Shown: positions 46,882-56,220 of the stretch, in pieces
Numbering within the stretch: position 1 is the first letter of the stretch
How the letters are laid out: every line of letters starts with the position of its first letter
Assembly: GCA_035649275.1 (NCBI GenBank)
Contig: DASRJW010000029.1
Span: 53,171 to 117,170 of the forward strand
DNA from: Candidatus Krumholzibacteriia bacterium
GTDB taxonomy: Bacteria > Krumholzibacteriota > Krumholzibacteriia > G020349025
DNA: 64,000 nt
Direction: 5' to 3'
The notes under the pieces: generated by a model
Told to the model about the DNA's origin: nothing
The model's input: only the letters and a program-made list of their open reading frames with translations
Database searches by the model: none
Made by a program: the position numbers and the translations under genes

Positions 46882-47519
46882 GCGCGATCCGGAGCCAGAA
46901 GAAGAAAAAGAAGAAGACCGCAGCGCCGCGGCCGCGGCGCCGCTCTCCCCTCGTGGTCCTGGACAACTACGATTCCTTCACCTGGAACCTGGTCCAGTAC
47001 TTGGGCGCCTTGGGCGCCGAGATCGAAGTGCACCGCAACGACGCTCTCAGCGTCGGGCGGCTCCTCGAGCTTCGGCCCCGCGGTCTGGTGGTGTCGCCGG
47101 GACCGGGGCGGCCCGAGGACGCTGGGATCGCCGTCCAAGCCATCCGCCGCTTGCACGGTCAGGTACCGATCCTGGGCGTTTGCCTGGGGCATCAGGCCAT
47201 CGCCACCGCTTTCGGCGGCCGCGTCGTCCGCGCCGGGCAAGTGATGCACGGCAAGACCTCGCGCATCATCCACGATGGACGGGGCATCTTCCGCGGCCTG
47301 GAGAATCCTTTCGTGGCCACGCGCTACCACTCCCTGGTGGTGGAGCGGGAGAGCTTGCCGGCGGCGCTCGAGGTCACCTGCGCCACCTCCGATGCGGTGA
47401 TCATGGGGCTCAAGGTGCAAGGCGCCGAGACCTGGGGAGTGCAGTTCCACCCGGAGTCCATCCTCACGCGGCAGGGCAAGGACCTGCTGCGCAACTTCCT
47501 CGACCTCTGCGTGATCTGA
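46878..47519 (+). CDS. trpG: Anthranilate synthase component II (glutamine amidotransferase)
   Basis: 213 residues. Class I amidotransferase triad: Cys in GVCLGHQAIA, His and Glu in QFHPES; oxyanion region VSPGPGRPEDAG. The first 22 residues are a strongly basic extension with six consecutive Lys, absent from most TrpG proteins. Supplies ammonia to TrpE. Coupled to trpE by an ATGA overlap. Confidence 0.95.
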   Translation: MSAIRSQKKKKKKTAAPRPRRRSPLVVLDNYDSFTWNLVQYLGALGAEIEVHRNDALSVGRLLELRPRGLVVSPGPGRPEDAGIAVQAIRRLHGQVPILGVCLGHQAIATAFGGRVVRAGQVMHGKTSRIIHDGRGIFRGLENPFVATRYHSLVVERESLPAALEVTCATSDAVIMGLKVQGAETWGVQFHPESILTRQGKDLLRNFLDLCVI

Positions 47520-47520
47520 A

Positions 47521-48537
47521 TTGCTCCAACCAGCGTTGCAGAAGCTCCTGGACGGCGAGAGCCTCGGTGAAGCCGAGGCGGAACAGGTCATGGGCTGCAT
47601 CATGGCTGGAAAGGCGGCGGAGGCACAGATCGGCGCGCTCCTCGTCTTGCTGCGCCAGCGCGGCGAGACCGCGGCGGAGATCGTCGGCTTCGCCCGGGCC
47701 ATGCGCGCCGCGGCGCTGCGCGTCGCGCCGCCGCCGGGTGTGGTACTCGACACCTGCGGCACCGGGGGTGACGGCGTCGGCACCTTCAACATTTCCACGC
47801 TGGCGGCGCTCGTCGCCGCCGCCGCCGGCCTCACGGTCGCCAAGCACGGCAATCGCTCCGCCTCGGGCCGTGTCGGCAGCGCCGATCTGCTCGAGGCCTT
47901 GGGCCTGCGGCTCGACCTGCCGCTGGCGGCGGTGGAGGATTGCCTCGGTCGCACGGGCTTCGCCTTTCTCTTCGCGCCGTCACACCATCCGGCGATGCGC
48001 CACGCTGCCGGACCGCGCCATGCTCTCGGCGTGCGCACCATCTTCAACCTCCTGGGTCCGCTGACCAATCCCGCCGGCGCCACGCACCAGCTCCTTGGTC
48101 TCTATGACGGCGCCCTGGCGCCGACGCTGGCGGAAGTGCTGCACCGGCTCGGCGGCGAGCGTGCCCTGGTGGTGCACGGCCACGACGGCATGGACGAGAT
48201 CTCCCCCACGGGGCCGACGGCGGTGCTGGAGCAACGGGGAACGACGCGGGCGCGGCACACCTGGCAACCCGAGGATTTCGGCTTGCCACGCCATCCGCTG
48301 GCGGCGCTGCAGGTGGGCACGCTCGCCGAGCACGTGGCGCGAGCGCGCGCCGTCCTGGAGGGCGAAGCAGGACCCTGCCTGGATGCGGTGGCGCTCAACG
48401 CCGGGGCCGCGCTCTATCTCGGCGGCGCGGTGCGCGACCCGGGAAGCGGGGTGCAGGCGGCGCGCCGACTGTTGCAGGAGGGCGCGGTGCGGCGGAAGCT
48501 GGAAGAAATCGTGCTCTTCGGCCGTACGGTGCCCTGA
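47521..48537 (+). CDS. trpD: Anthranilate phosphoribosyltransferase
   Basis: 338 residues, TTG start one base after trpG. Family motifs: DTCGTGGDGVGTFNIST (PRPP binding), KHGNRSASGRVGSADLLE, and FLFAPSHHPAM with NLLGPLTNPAG. Transfers phosphoribose to anthranilate. Confidence 0.96.
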   Translation: MLQPALQKLLDGESLGEAEAEQVMGCIMAGKAAEAQIGALLVLLRQRGETAAEIVGFARAMRAAALRVAPPPGVVLDTCGTGGDGVGTFNISTLAALVAAAAGLTVAKHGNRSASGRVGSADLLEALGLRLDLPLAAVEDCLGRTGFAFLFAPSHHPAMRHAAGPRHALGVRTIFNLLGPLTNPAGATHQLLGLYDGALAPTLAEVLHRLGGERALVVHGHDGMDEISPTGPTAVLEQRGTTRARHTWQPEDFGLPRHPLAALQVGTLAEHVARARAVLEGEAGPCLDAVALNAGAALYLGGAVRDPGSGVQAARRLLQEGAVRRKLEEIVLFGRTVP

Positions 48538-48546
48538 GGAGCAGGC

Positions 48547-49350
48547 ATGCCTCTCGAGAGGATCGTCCTCCAAGTGCAGCGCCGCCTCGCCGAACGCCGA
48601 GAGAAGCGGCCGCTGGTGCAGGTGGAGCGCGCCGCGGCCCGAGCGGCACCGGCACGTGGTTTCGCCCGGGCGCTGCGCGCCGCCCCCGGCGGCATGGCCC
48701 TCATCGCCGAGCTCAAGAAAGCCTCGCCGTCCGCCGGGGTGCTGCGCCGCGACTTCGAGGTGGCGGCGCTGGCGGCGGCCCTCGCCGGTGCCGGTGCCGA
48801 TGCCCTCTCGGTCCTCACCGAAGTCGATCACTTCCAGGGAGCCTTGGCGTTTCTCGCCGTCGCCGGCGCTCCCGGATTGCCGCGGCTGCAGAAGGACTTC
48901 ATCGTCGACGAGTACCAGGTGTGGGAAGGGCGGGCCGCCGGCGCCGACGCGGTGCTCCTCATCGCCGCGCTCCTGGAGCCGCAGCGCAGTCGAGCCTTGG
49001 CGCAGCTGGCCCTCGACCTGGGAATGGACGTGCTCTTCGAGGCGCACACCGGGCCCGAGGTGGAGCGCGTGGCGGCGGCAGCGGCGCAGGCCCCAGAACG
49101 CATCCTGGTGGGGATCAACAACCGCGATCTCCACACCTTCACGGTCTCCTTGCAGCGGAGCTTGGAGAGTTTGCCGCAGCTGGCACCGGGTCTCTTCGCC
49201 GTGAGCGAGAGCGGCATCCAGACCGCCGCCCATGTCCAGCGCTTGCGCGTTGCGGGCGCCCGCGCCATCCTGGTGGGGGAGCTCCTGATGCGTGCCACCG
49301 ATCCAGCGGCGGCGGCGCGGGATCTCTTGCGGGAGGTGCGTCGGGGGTGA
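48547..49350 (+). CDS. trpC: Indole-3-glycerol phosphate synthase
   Basis: 267 residues of TIM-barrel type: [67 protein letters not shown]. Closes the indole ring. Its stop overlaps the trpF GTG (GTGA). Confidence 0.96.
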   Translation: MPLERIVLQVQRRLAERREKRPLVQVERAAARAAPARGFARALRAAPGGMALIAELKKASPSAGVLRRDFEVAALAAALAGAGADALSVLTEVDHFQGALAFLAVAGAPGLPRLQKDFIVDEYQVWEGRAAGADAVLLIAALLEPQRSRALAQLALDLGMDVLFEAHTGPEVERVAAAAAQAPERILVGINNRDLHTFTVSLQRSLESLPQLAPGLFAVSESGIQTAAHVQRLRVAGARAILVGELLMRATDPAAAARDLLREVRRG

Positions 49351-49982
49351 GCGAGCGAGTGCGCATCAAGATTTGCGGCCTCACCCGGCCTGCCGACGCC
49401 CTGGAAGCGGTGCGACTCGGCGCCGATTTCCTCGGCTTCGTCTTCGCCCCCGCGAGCCCGCGCTGCCTCGAGGTGGGAACGGCCGCCGCTTGGCTCCCCG
49501 GTCTCGACACCGGACTCGCCAAGCGCGTCGGTGTCTTCCAGGATCAGGCCGCATCCAGAGTGAACGAGGTGGTGCATCGCCTGCGGCTCGATCTGGTGCA
49601 GTTGCACGGCCACGAGCCGCGGGATTTTCCGCGCGCCCTGGATGTCCCCGCCATCGTCGTCCGCCGTGGCGGGGGCGGCAGCGCCGTGCCGCTACCGCCC
49701 AACGTCTTCGCTGCGCTCCTCGACGCCGAAGATGGGTCCGGGCGCAGCGGCGGTCTCGGCTTGCGCCTCGAAGACGCGGTGCTGCGGCGACTGCTGGCGA
49801 GCCTGCCCGCCTCGGCGCGCGTCTTTCTCTCCGGCGGTTTCACGGCAGAAAACGTCGGCGCCGTCGTCGCCATCCATCATCCCTTCTGCGTCGACGTGTC
49901 GAGCGGCGTGGAGCGCGCCCCAGGCCTCAAGGACCCGGTGCGGCTGCGGAACTTCTTCGCTGCCCTGGGCAGGCCGGTATGA
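49347..49982 (+). CDS. trpF: Phosphoribosylanthranilate isomerase
   Basis: 211 residues. Starts [20 protein letters not shown], with [32 protein letters not shown] and [12 protein letters not shown], then [19 protein letters not shown] start at 49347 inside the trpC stop. Its own stop overlaps trpB (ATGA). Confidence 0.96.
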   Translation: MSERVRIKICGLTRPADALEAVRLGADFLGFVFAPASPRCLEVGTAAAWLPGLDTGLAKRVGVFQDQAASRVNEVVHRLRLDLVQLHGHEPRDFPRALDVPAIVVRRGGGGSAVPLPPNVFAALLDAEDGSGRSGGLGLRLEDAVLRRLLASLPASARVFLSGGFTAENVGAVVAIHHPFCVDVSSGVERAPGLKDPVRLRNFFAALGRPV

Positions 49983-51181
49983 GCGAGGCACCGGCAGCGC
50001 TGCCCACTCCCGGCGGTTGGTTCGGTCCCTACGGGGGCCGCTTCGTGGCCGAGACCTTGGTGGGGCCGCTCGCGTCGCTGGAGCAAGCCTACGAGGAGGC
50101 CCGCGCCGATCCCGCCTTCGCCGCCGAGCTCGAGGCGCTGCGCCGCGATTTCATCGGCCGGCCGACGCCGCTCTACTTCGCCTCCCGGCTCTCGGAGCGC
50201 GTCGGCGCCCGCATCTATTTGAAGCGCGAGGATCTGGCCCACACCGGCGCCCACAAGATCAACAACACGGTCGGCCAGTGTCTGCTCGCCCGGCGCATGG
50301 GCAAACGCCGCGTCATCGCCGAGACCGGTGCCGGACAGCACGGTGTCGCCACCGCCACCGCGGCGGCGCTGCTGGGACTGGAGTGCGATGTCTACATGGG
50401 CCGGGTGGACATGGAGCGCCAGGCGCTCAACGTGCAGCGCATGCAGCTCCTCGGTGCCCGCGTCCTGCCGGTGGACGCCGGCAGCCGCACGCTCAAGGAC
50501 GCCATCAGCGCCGCCATGCGCGACTGGGTGGCGCACGTGGAGGAGACGCACTACGCCCTCGGCTCCGTGCTCGGCCCGCATCCCTATCCCATGCTCGTTC
50601 GCGACTTCCAGAGCATCATCGGTCGCGAAGCCCGGCGCCAGATCCTGGAGCACGAGGGAAAGCTGCCGGACTGGTTGGTGGCTTGCGTGGGCGGCGGCTC
50701 GAATGCCATGGGACTTTTCTTCGAGTTCCTCGCCGAGCCCTCGGTGCGTCTGGTGGGGATCGAAGCCGGCGGCATCGACCTCGAGCCCGGCCGCCATGCG
50801 GCGCGCTTCGCCGGCGGTAGCGTCGGCGTGCTGCAGGGAACGAAGAGCTACTTGCTGCAGGACGCGCGCGGCAACACTCTGGGCACCCACTCCCTCGCCG
50901 CCGGGCTGGACTACTGCAGCGTGGGGCCGGAGCACGCCTACTACCACGATCGAGGGCGCATCCGTTACGACTGGGTGAGTGACGCCGAAGCGCTGGCGGG
51001 CTTCGAGGCCCTGACGCGACTCGAGGGCATCGTCCCGGCCCTGGAGAGCTCCCATGCCCTCGGCTGGCTGCTGCTCGAGCGGCGCTGCATCGAGCCCCAC
51101 TCCCTCGTGGTGCTCAACCTCTCCGGGCGGGGGGATAAGGATCTCCACACCGTGCTTCAGGCCCGGGGTGGACCCTCTTAG
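49979..51181 (+). CDS. trpB: Tryptophan synthase beta subunit
   Basis: 400 residues. Starts with [23 protein letters not shown] Lys93 in [23 protein letters not shown]; phosphate loop GGGSNAMG. It is a TrpB1-type enzyme, the class that normally works with TrpA. No trpA follows; the operon ends here with a tRNA-Arg. The TrpA-contact region shows no obvious defect, so trpA is probably elsewhere in the genome. Confidence 0.97.
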   Translation: MSEAPAALPTPGGWFGPYGGRFVAETLVGPLASLEQAYEEARADPAFAAELEALRRDFIGRPTPLYFASRLSERVGARIYLKREDLAHTGAHKINNTVGQCLLARRMGKRRVIAETGAGQHGVATATAAALLGLECDVYMGRVDMERQALNVQRMQLLGARVLPVDAGSRTLKDAISAAMRDWVAHVEETHYALGSVLGPHPYPMLVRDFQSIIGREARRQILEHEGKLPDWLVACVGGGSNAMGLFFEFLAEPSVRLVGIEAGGIDLEPGRHAARFAGGSVGVLQGTKSYLLQDARGNTLGTHSLAAGLDYCSVGPEHAYYHDRGRIRYDWVSDAEALAGFEALTRLEGIVPALESSHALGWLLLERRCIEPHSLVVLNLSGRGDKDLHTVLQARGGPS

Positions 51182-51236
51182 CTGAGGCCTTGTGGGGGTC
51201 GGCGCCGCGGTTGTACCTTCCACCTCGGAATCAGGT

Positions 51237-51313
51237 GCGCCCGTAGCTCAGCTGGATAGAGCACCAGCCTCCGGAGCTGGGTGTCGGAGGTTCGAATCCT
51301 CTCGGGCGTACCA
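51237..51313 (+). tRNA. tRNA-Arg (CCG)
   Basis: Cloverleaf with acceptor GCGCCCG/CGGGCGT, D arm, anticodon stem CCAGC/GCTGG and loop CTCCGGA (anticodon CCG, U33 present), T arm GGAGG/CCTCT with TTCGAAT, then ACCA. The CCA is encoded. Confidence 0.95.
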
Positions 51314-51319
51314 CTCTCG

Positions 51320-51347
51320 ACCGCCCGGCCTCGAGGCCGGGCGGTTT
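51320..51347 (+). terminator. Terminator after tRNA-Arg
   Basis: An 11-bp perfect stem (ACCGCCCGGCC with GGCCGGGCGGT, loop TCGA) followed by TT. It ends the tRNA transcript 20 bases before the cutA start. Confidence 0.7.
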
Positions 51348-51367
51348 GTGCATCGGGAGCGTGCAGT

Positions 51368-51712
51368 GTGCGGTCAGCCCGCGGCGCCTTCGTGCAGGTG
51401 CTGGTGGCCGTGCCCTCGGCACGGCTCGCCGCGCGTCTGTCCCGCAGTCTCCTGCAGCAGCGGCTTTGCGCTTGTGCGCAGACCCTCGGTCCGGTGACGA
51501 GCCGCTACCGGTGGCGCGGCCGGCTGGAGCAAGCGCGGGAGTGGCTCCTCCTCCTCAAGACGCGTCGCGTGCTCCTGGCAGCCGTGGAGCGCGAGATCCG
51601 CCGCCAGCATCCCTACGAGGTGCCGGAGATCCTCGCCCTGCCGGTGCAAAGCGGCAGCGCCCCGTATCTGGAATGGCTGCAACGCGAGTGCGCTAGCGAT
51701 ACAGGGACTTGA
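51368..51712 (+). CDS. cutA: CutA1-like divalent cation tolerance protein
   Basis: 114 residues from GTG 51368, which has GGGAG eight bases upstream. CutA pattern: VQVLVAVPSARLAARLSRSL, LCACAQTLGPVTSRYRWRG, EWLLLLKTRR, HPYEVPEILALPV, and a final YLEWL. CutA forms very stable trimers implicated in copper tolerance; the biochemical role is unsettled. Its last 20 bases overlap the end of the convergent beta-helix gene. Confidence 0.88.
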   Translation: MRSARGAFVQVLVAVPSARLAARLSRSLLQQRLCACAQTLGPVTSRYRWRGRLEQAREWLLLLKTRRVLLAAVEREIRRQHPYEVPEILALPVQSGSAPYLEWLQRECASDTGT

Positions 51713-53237
51713 CGGTGCTCCAGGTAGCAGCTTGCACGGCCGAGCCCTCGCAGCCCACCGGGGCGGCGCCGAGTCTGCCGCAACCCGCCACGCCCGTGAG
51801 CGGCGAGGTGGAGGCGAGACGCACGTCGTAGACCTGGTGCGCCGGATCGAAGGCGCAGAACTGCGGATCCACCGCCAGGTTGCCGCCCAGATCGCGGCCG
51901 CAGACGGAGGTGTCGGAGTTGCCGAACACGTCGCTGCAGCGCCGCTCGAGATCGCCGGCGCAGACGAGCGTGGGGCTGCCGCTGTTGAAAGCCACGATGC
52001 TCTGCTCCAGCACGCCGGAAGCCTCGAGCAGATAGAGGGCGCCGGCCCCCGAGGCGGTGTTGGCCACCAGGGTGGAACGGGTGATGCGCACCGAGCCGCC
52101 CGGATCGATGGCGATGGCGCCGCCGCCCTGGGCGCTGTTTCCCGCCACCAGCACCGAATCGAGCGAGACATGGGAGGCGCTGGCGTAGATGCCGCCGCCC
52201 TTGAGCGGGGAGCGGTTGTCCTGCACCGTGCAGCCGACCAGCTCGACGTGGGAGTTGCGGATGGCGGCGACACCGCCACCGCTGTCGACTCCCTCGTTCG
52301 CGGCGATTTGGCAGCGCACGGCGCGCACCTGGCTGCGGTCGGTGAACAGGCCACCCACGGGGAAGGCAAGGCCCGTACTGCTGTTGCCCCGCAGCACGAC
52401 CCGCTCCAGCAGCAGGGAAGTGACGCGCACCGCACCCAGCCCCGAAGGTCCGACGTCGGTGCTGTTGTCGCTGCTCTCGCAGTCGCGCAGCTCGAAGGGG
52501 CCCTCCTCGAGCCAGATGCCGGCGATGCCGCCGTCGATGTCGTTGTGGTGCACGCGCACGCGATCCAGCCGGCCGGAAGCGCCGGAAAGAAGGAAGCTGG
52601 CGGGGGCGAAGAGCTCCGGACCCCAGCGCCAGCCGACACCGCATCCCGTCACCTCCACGTCCTCGAACTGGACGTAGTCCTGGGCGCGGATCCCGACCCA
52701 GTTGTTCACGAAGCGGCAGCGCACCAGCTCGGTGGAGCGAAAGCTCCACAGACCGGCGCCGTTGCCGACGAACTCGCAGTCCACGATCCGCGTCGAGCCG
52801 GGGTTGGGGGCGAAGACCAGGACGCCGTACAGATTGTTCTCGAAGAGACAGCGCCGCATTTCGACGCTGCCGCCCCAGACCCAGTAGCCGGCGCCATTGG
52901 GGACGGGGACGCCGTTCCGCAGCACCAGGTCCTCGATGAGGACATGGCTGCGCACGCTGCGCAGCGCGCTGCCCGTGTTGCCATCCTGGCCGGCGCGAAC
53001 CGAGGCGTCGAGGATGGCGCGTCCGCCGCCGCGGGTGCGGATGCAGAGGTCCTTGTCGACGATGAGCGGATTCTCCTCGTACACCTGCGGCGCCAGCTCC
53101 AAGGTATCGCCGCTCGCGGCCGAGTCGATGGCCGCCTGCACGGTGGGGAATTCGTGGGTGGGGACGTACAAGGTTCCCGCCGTGGCCAGAGGGGTCCAGG
53201 CGGTGCAGAGAAGGAAGAGGGCGATCCGGCAGCGCAT
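51693..53237 (-). CDS. Secreted right-handed parallel beta-helix protein
   Basis: 514 residues from ATG 53237. Signal peptide (ALFLLCTAWTPLATAG), then FPTVQAAIDSAASGDTLELA, the same entry motif as the beta-helix protein at 3726. Many coils follow with 'V..C.I..N.....GGG' and Cys at regular spacing (VEMRRCLFENN, TRIVDCEFVGN, VRAVRCQIAANEG). No lyase active site is evident. The C-terminus (CGRLGAAPVGC, then TWSTVKSLYR) matches the tail of the other beta-helix protein. Downstream of the ferritin-like gene by 34 bases on the same strand, so possibly in its operon. Confidence 0.85.
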   Translation of the reverse strand: MRCRIALFLLCTAWTPLATAGTLYVPTHEFPTVQAAIDSAASGDTLELAPQVYEENPLIVDKDLCIRTRGGGRAILDASVRAGQDGNTGSALRSVRSHVLIEDLVLRNGVPVPNGAGYWVWGGSVEMRRCLFENNLYGVLVFAPNPGSTRIVDCEFVGNGAGLWSFRSTELVRCRFVNNWVGIRAQDYVQFEDVEVTGCGVGWRWGPELFAPASFLLSGASGRLDRVRVHHNDIDGGIAGIWLEEGPFELRDCESSDNSTDVGPSGLGAVRVTSLLLERVVLRGNSSTGLAFPVGGLFTDRSQVRAVRCQIAANEGVDSGGGVAAIRNSHVELVGCTVQDNRSPLKGGGIYASASHVSLDSVLVAGNSAQGGGAIAIDPGGSVRITRSTLVANTASGAGALYLLEASGVLEQSIVAFNSGSPTLVCAGDLERRCSDVFGNSDTSVCGRDLGGNLAVDPQFCAFDPAHQVYDVRLASTSPLTGVAGCGRLGAAPVGCEGSAVQAATWSTVKSLYR

Positions 53238-53271
53238 GGCAACCCCCGCGGCCGGGACAAGCTGATCGATG

Positions 53272-54117
53272 CTACGGCAGTGGGGGATGCAGGGCAACCT
53301 GAGATCGCTGCAAGCGCGGATCGCGCAAATAAGTGGCGGTGAGACGTCGGCGCCGTGGCTGGAAAGGTGTCAGGACGCGCCCGAGGAGGCTCGTGCCCAG
53401 GAGCTGGTAGCGCCGCAAGCGGGGCAGGGAAGCGAGAGGCGCTTCCAGGACCCCCATCCGCAGCAAACGCAGCTCTGCCACCGCGCGCACGTGGCGGGCG
53501 AAAGCCGGCAGCTGCCGCCACACGGGATGCTGGCTCTGTTCGTGCCGCCCGGCGGCGGCGGCGAGACGCTGGAGCGCGGCGAGGCTGAGCAGCGACAGCC
53601 CGAGAAGATGCCGGCGGGTGCGCGGGTCGCGCGCCGCTTCCAGGGTGCGCGCCTCGCCGAAGGCGACGTGGCTTTCCTCCTGGCGTGCGGCCCGCTCCAG
53701 CAAACGGCGGATCCTGGGCTCCGGCACGGTGTCGATGAGCGCATAGAAGACGGCCAGCACCGCGCCCTCGCCGAGAGCCATCTCGAGACAGACATGTTCC
53801 TCCCAGCGGCTCCCCATGAGATCCGTAGCAAGGAAGCGGACCCAGCGATGCGCCGGCTGCGGCGGCGTTTCCAGCAGCGCCAGGATGCGGCACATGAGAT
53901 CCACGTGGGCCAGCTCCTGGGCGCACTGCACCGCCAGGAAGCGGGCGCTGTCCAGGTCCGGCGCGTGGTGGATCCAGTGCCCGACCTGAATGCCGGTGAT
54001 CTCGCCGTAGAGGAACTGGCTGAAGACCCAGCCCAGGGTCTCCCGGTCCTCGGGCAAGGTGAAGAGAGCGCCGCCGAAGTCGTAGCGGATCTCGTCGCGT
54101 TGGAGGAGCATGCCCAC
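53272..54117 (-). CDS. Ferritin-like di-iron protein
   Basis: 281 residues. Four-helix-bundle metal motifs are visible: Glu39 (FLYGEITG), E68-x2-H71 (QELAHVDL), a Glu near 117, and E147-x2-H150 (EESHVAF). This fits the ferritin-like/di-iron carboxylate superfamily, for example AurF- or PaaA-like oxygenases; no close family is recognised. The C-terminal 70 residues are helical and basic. GTG start 54117 immediately follows the stop of the long greA gene; an ATG six bases later is the alternative. No heme or flavin motif. Confidence 0.65.
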   Translation of the reverse strand: MGMLLQRDEIRYDFGGALFTLPEDRETLGWVFSQFLYGEITGIQVGHWIHHAPDLDSARFLAVQCAQELAHVDLMCRILALLETPPQPAHRWVRFLATDLMGSRWEEHVCLEMALGEGAVLAVFYALIDTVPEPRIRRLLERAARQEESHVAFGEARTLEAARDPRTRRHLLGLSLLSLAALQRLAAAAGRHEQSQHPVWRQLPAFARHVRAVAELRLLRMGVLEAPLASLPRLRRYQLLGTSLLGRVLTPFQPRRRRLTATYLRDPRLQRSQVALHPPLP

Positions 54118-56184
54118 TTAGCGCCACACCTCGATGTGCTCGACGACGAAGTCCTGGTCGCCGAAGCGGACCGCCTCGCCAGGGCGCTTGCCGAGCAGCG
54201 CCGCGACCGCGGGCGCCAGATAGGAGACGATCCCATGAGCGGGATCGGAATCCCAAGGCCCGAGGATGGTGAGCACCACCGGGCTGCCGTTGCGCCTCGA
54301 GGGCGCGAGCTTCACCCGCGTGCCCACCCGGATGGCGCTCGGATCGATGCCCGCCGGTTCCAGGGCCCGGGCGCGACGCAACTCTTCGTGCAACATCCGG
54401 GCCCGCGCCGACAGCATCTCCTGGCGCTCCCGCGCCGCTTTGTACTCGAAGTTTTCCCGCAGATCGCCGTGCGCCGCGGCCTTGCGGATCTCCTCGGTGT
54501 TGTGCGGGAGGTCGACGCGGACGAGCTGGTCGAAGGCGGCGCGTTGGCGGTCCAGCGCCTCACTGGTGTTGTACAGCGCTTCCTCCGCCGCTTCGCGCAG
54601 CTCCGGGAAGCGCGACCACGCCTGGCTGCGGAGCTCTTGTTTGCGGTGCTCTTCCAGCCCCACGTCCCGTTCCAGGAGCGCCAGCAGCTGCGCCGACTGC
54701 TCCGCGTCCAGGCCGGCGAGGGCGAGGTCGGCGACGCCACCGGGGTCGAAGCACTCCTTGAGCGCCGGGCGCTGACCTTTGAACGCCGCGTCGGTACAAG
54801 CCTCCAGGAGCCGGCGGAGCAGACGCCAGTCCGCCCGCGGCGACAGTTCGGGGCGTTGGGGCAGCTCGCGACACAACCAGAGGAAGAAGCGCGGCGAGCG
54901 TGCCGGTCGCGCCAGCGTCTCGCTCACCAACCGCTCCAGCGCTGCCGGGTCCGGGGCACCTCGCCTCGCCTCGTAGAGCCAGGCGAGGGTGCGCCCGTCC
55001 ATTTCGTTGCCCAGGCAGTCGAGGTACAGCTGCGGCCAGTCCGGACGCAGGTCGCGCAGGCGTTCCAGCGCCCGCTCGCGGCAACGGCGTTCGCGCACGC
55101 CGCTCACCACCGCCGCGGCGTCGTCACGCCGCAACAGCGCGGCAATCCTCGCCGGGGTGTCCGACGCTTCGCCTCCGTCACCGAGATCTTCGAGCACCAG
55201 GAGGGTCTCGAGAGCGAGCGGCGGTTCGAGCGCGCCCTCCAGGCTGCGCCGCAGTCCTTGGGCGAGCAAGCGCCTCAAGCTCTCGGAGCGCCCCGCCTGC
55301 GTCCTTGCCATCTCCAGCCGTTCGAGCGGCGCGGCGGCGGCGAAGGCGGCGGCGAGATCTTCGTCCGCCGCGGCCGCGCTCTGGCTCCAGCTGCACAGCG
55401 GCCGCGTCCCCGCGCTCACCGTCAGCCGGCGATCGGCGCGCGCACGCTTCCACCAGGTGTTCCAGCTTTCCTGCGGCACCACGTCGCGCAAGTGCTCGCG
55501 CAGCGTCGCGAGCGGCACCGGGCTGCCGAAGCTGGCGAAGAAACCTTGCAGGAGCTCGCCCGGCGCGGTGGCTGCTTGCTCTTGCAGTGCCGGCAGGCCC
55601 TGGAGCTTCTGCACCAGGAAATGCTCTTCACCCAGCCCTTGCAGGAGGTGCTCCGCCTCGGCGCGGCGGAAGGAAAGGAGGTTGCCGGCGAAATCGACGC
55701 GCAGCGTTCCGAGCGCCAGGTTGAGTTCACGGACGCGGCCACAGCCGCGGGTCGGCAGGAATACTGGTCGGCCCACGTCGTAAGCGAGCCAAGCCAGGAC
55801 CTGCTGCAGGGCGCCGAGCGGTTCGGCGCCATCCTGGAGGCGGAAGTGCTGCAGCAAGAGTTCGAGGTTGGGGGAGCCGCGGTGCCGGCGGCGCAAGGCG
55901 TCCAGAACCGCGGCCCGGAGCGCAGGGCTCTCGGGCCACAGGCGCAGGAGCTCCTGCAGCGCCTCCATCTCCGCGGCGCCCGCCTCCTGGGGCAGGGCCT
56001 CCAGGAAGAGCTGCAGCAGGAGTTCGGCGCGCTCCTGCTGCTGGCGCTCCAGCATGGCGCGGAGTACGGGGAAGAAGAAATCGCGATCCCCGGGCGCCGT
56101 CTCGAGCCGCGACAGCCAGCGGTCTTCGACGGCGTCGAAGCGCTCCTCGTCGAGGAGCGCGCGGATCTCCGGATCGAGCTTCAT
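54118..56184 (-). CDS. greA: Long-form transcript cleavage factor GreA
   Basis: 688 residues, about four times classical GreA. The last 170 residues are GreA: an antiparallel coiled coil with the tip motif GDLRENFEYKAARERQ (Asp574 and Glu577 correspond to the catalytic acidic residues) and the FKBP-like C-terminal domain (GTRVKLAPS, ending FVVEHIEVW). The first 500 residues are helical, Leu-rich and repeat-like. Long GreA proteins with helical N-terminal extensions are known from Chlamydiae and Spirochaetes. The protein rescues backtracked RNA polymerase; the extension may bind other factors. Divergent from the GT-C/TPR gene across only 36 bases. Confidence 0.85.
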   Translation of the reverse strand: MKLDPEIRALLDEERFDAVEDRWLSRLETAPGDRDFFFPVLRAMLERQQQERAELLLQLFLEALPQEAGAAEMEALQELLRLWPESPALRAAVLDALRRRHRGSPNLELLLQHFRLQDGAEPLGALQQVLAWLAYDVGRPVFLPTRGCGRVRELNLALGTLRVDFAGNLLSFRRAEAEHLLQGLGEEHFLVQKLQGLPALQEQAATAPGELLQGFFASFGSPVPLATLREHLRDVVPQESWNTWWKRARADRRLTVSAGTRPLCSWSQSAAAADEDLAAAFAAAAPLERLEMARTQAGRSESLRRLLAQGLRRSLEGALEPPLALETLLVLEDLGDGGEASDTPARIAALLRRDDAAAVVSGVRERRCRERALERLRDLRPDWPQLYLDCLGNEMDGRTLAWLYEARRGAPDPAALERLVSETLARPARSPRFFLWLCRELPQRPELSPRADWRLLRRLLEACTDAAFKGQRPALKECFDPGGVADLALAGLDAEQSAQLLALLERDVGLEEHRKQELRSQAWSRFPELREAAEEALYNTSEALDRQRAAFDQLVRVDLPHNTEEIRKAAAHGDLRENFEYKAARERQEMLSARARMLHEELRRARALEPAGIDPSAIRVGTRVKLAPSRRNGSPVVLTILGPWDSDPAHGIVSYLAPAVAALLGKRPGEAVRFGDQDFVVEHIEVWR

Positions 56185-56220
56185 TGCGGCTCAGTGTAGT
56201 ATGCAGCGCGGGCGCGAGCA

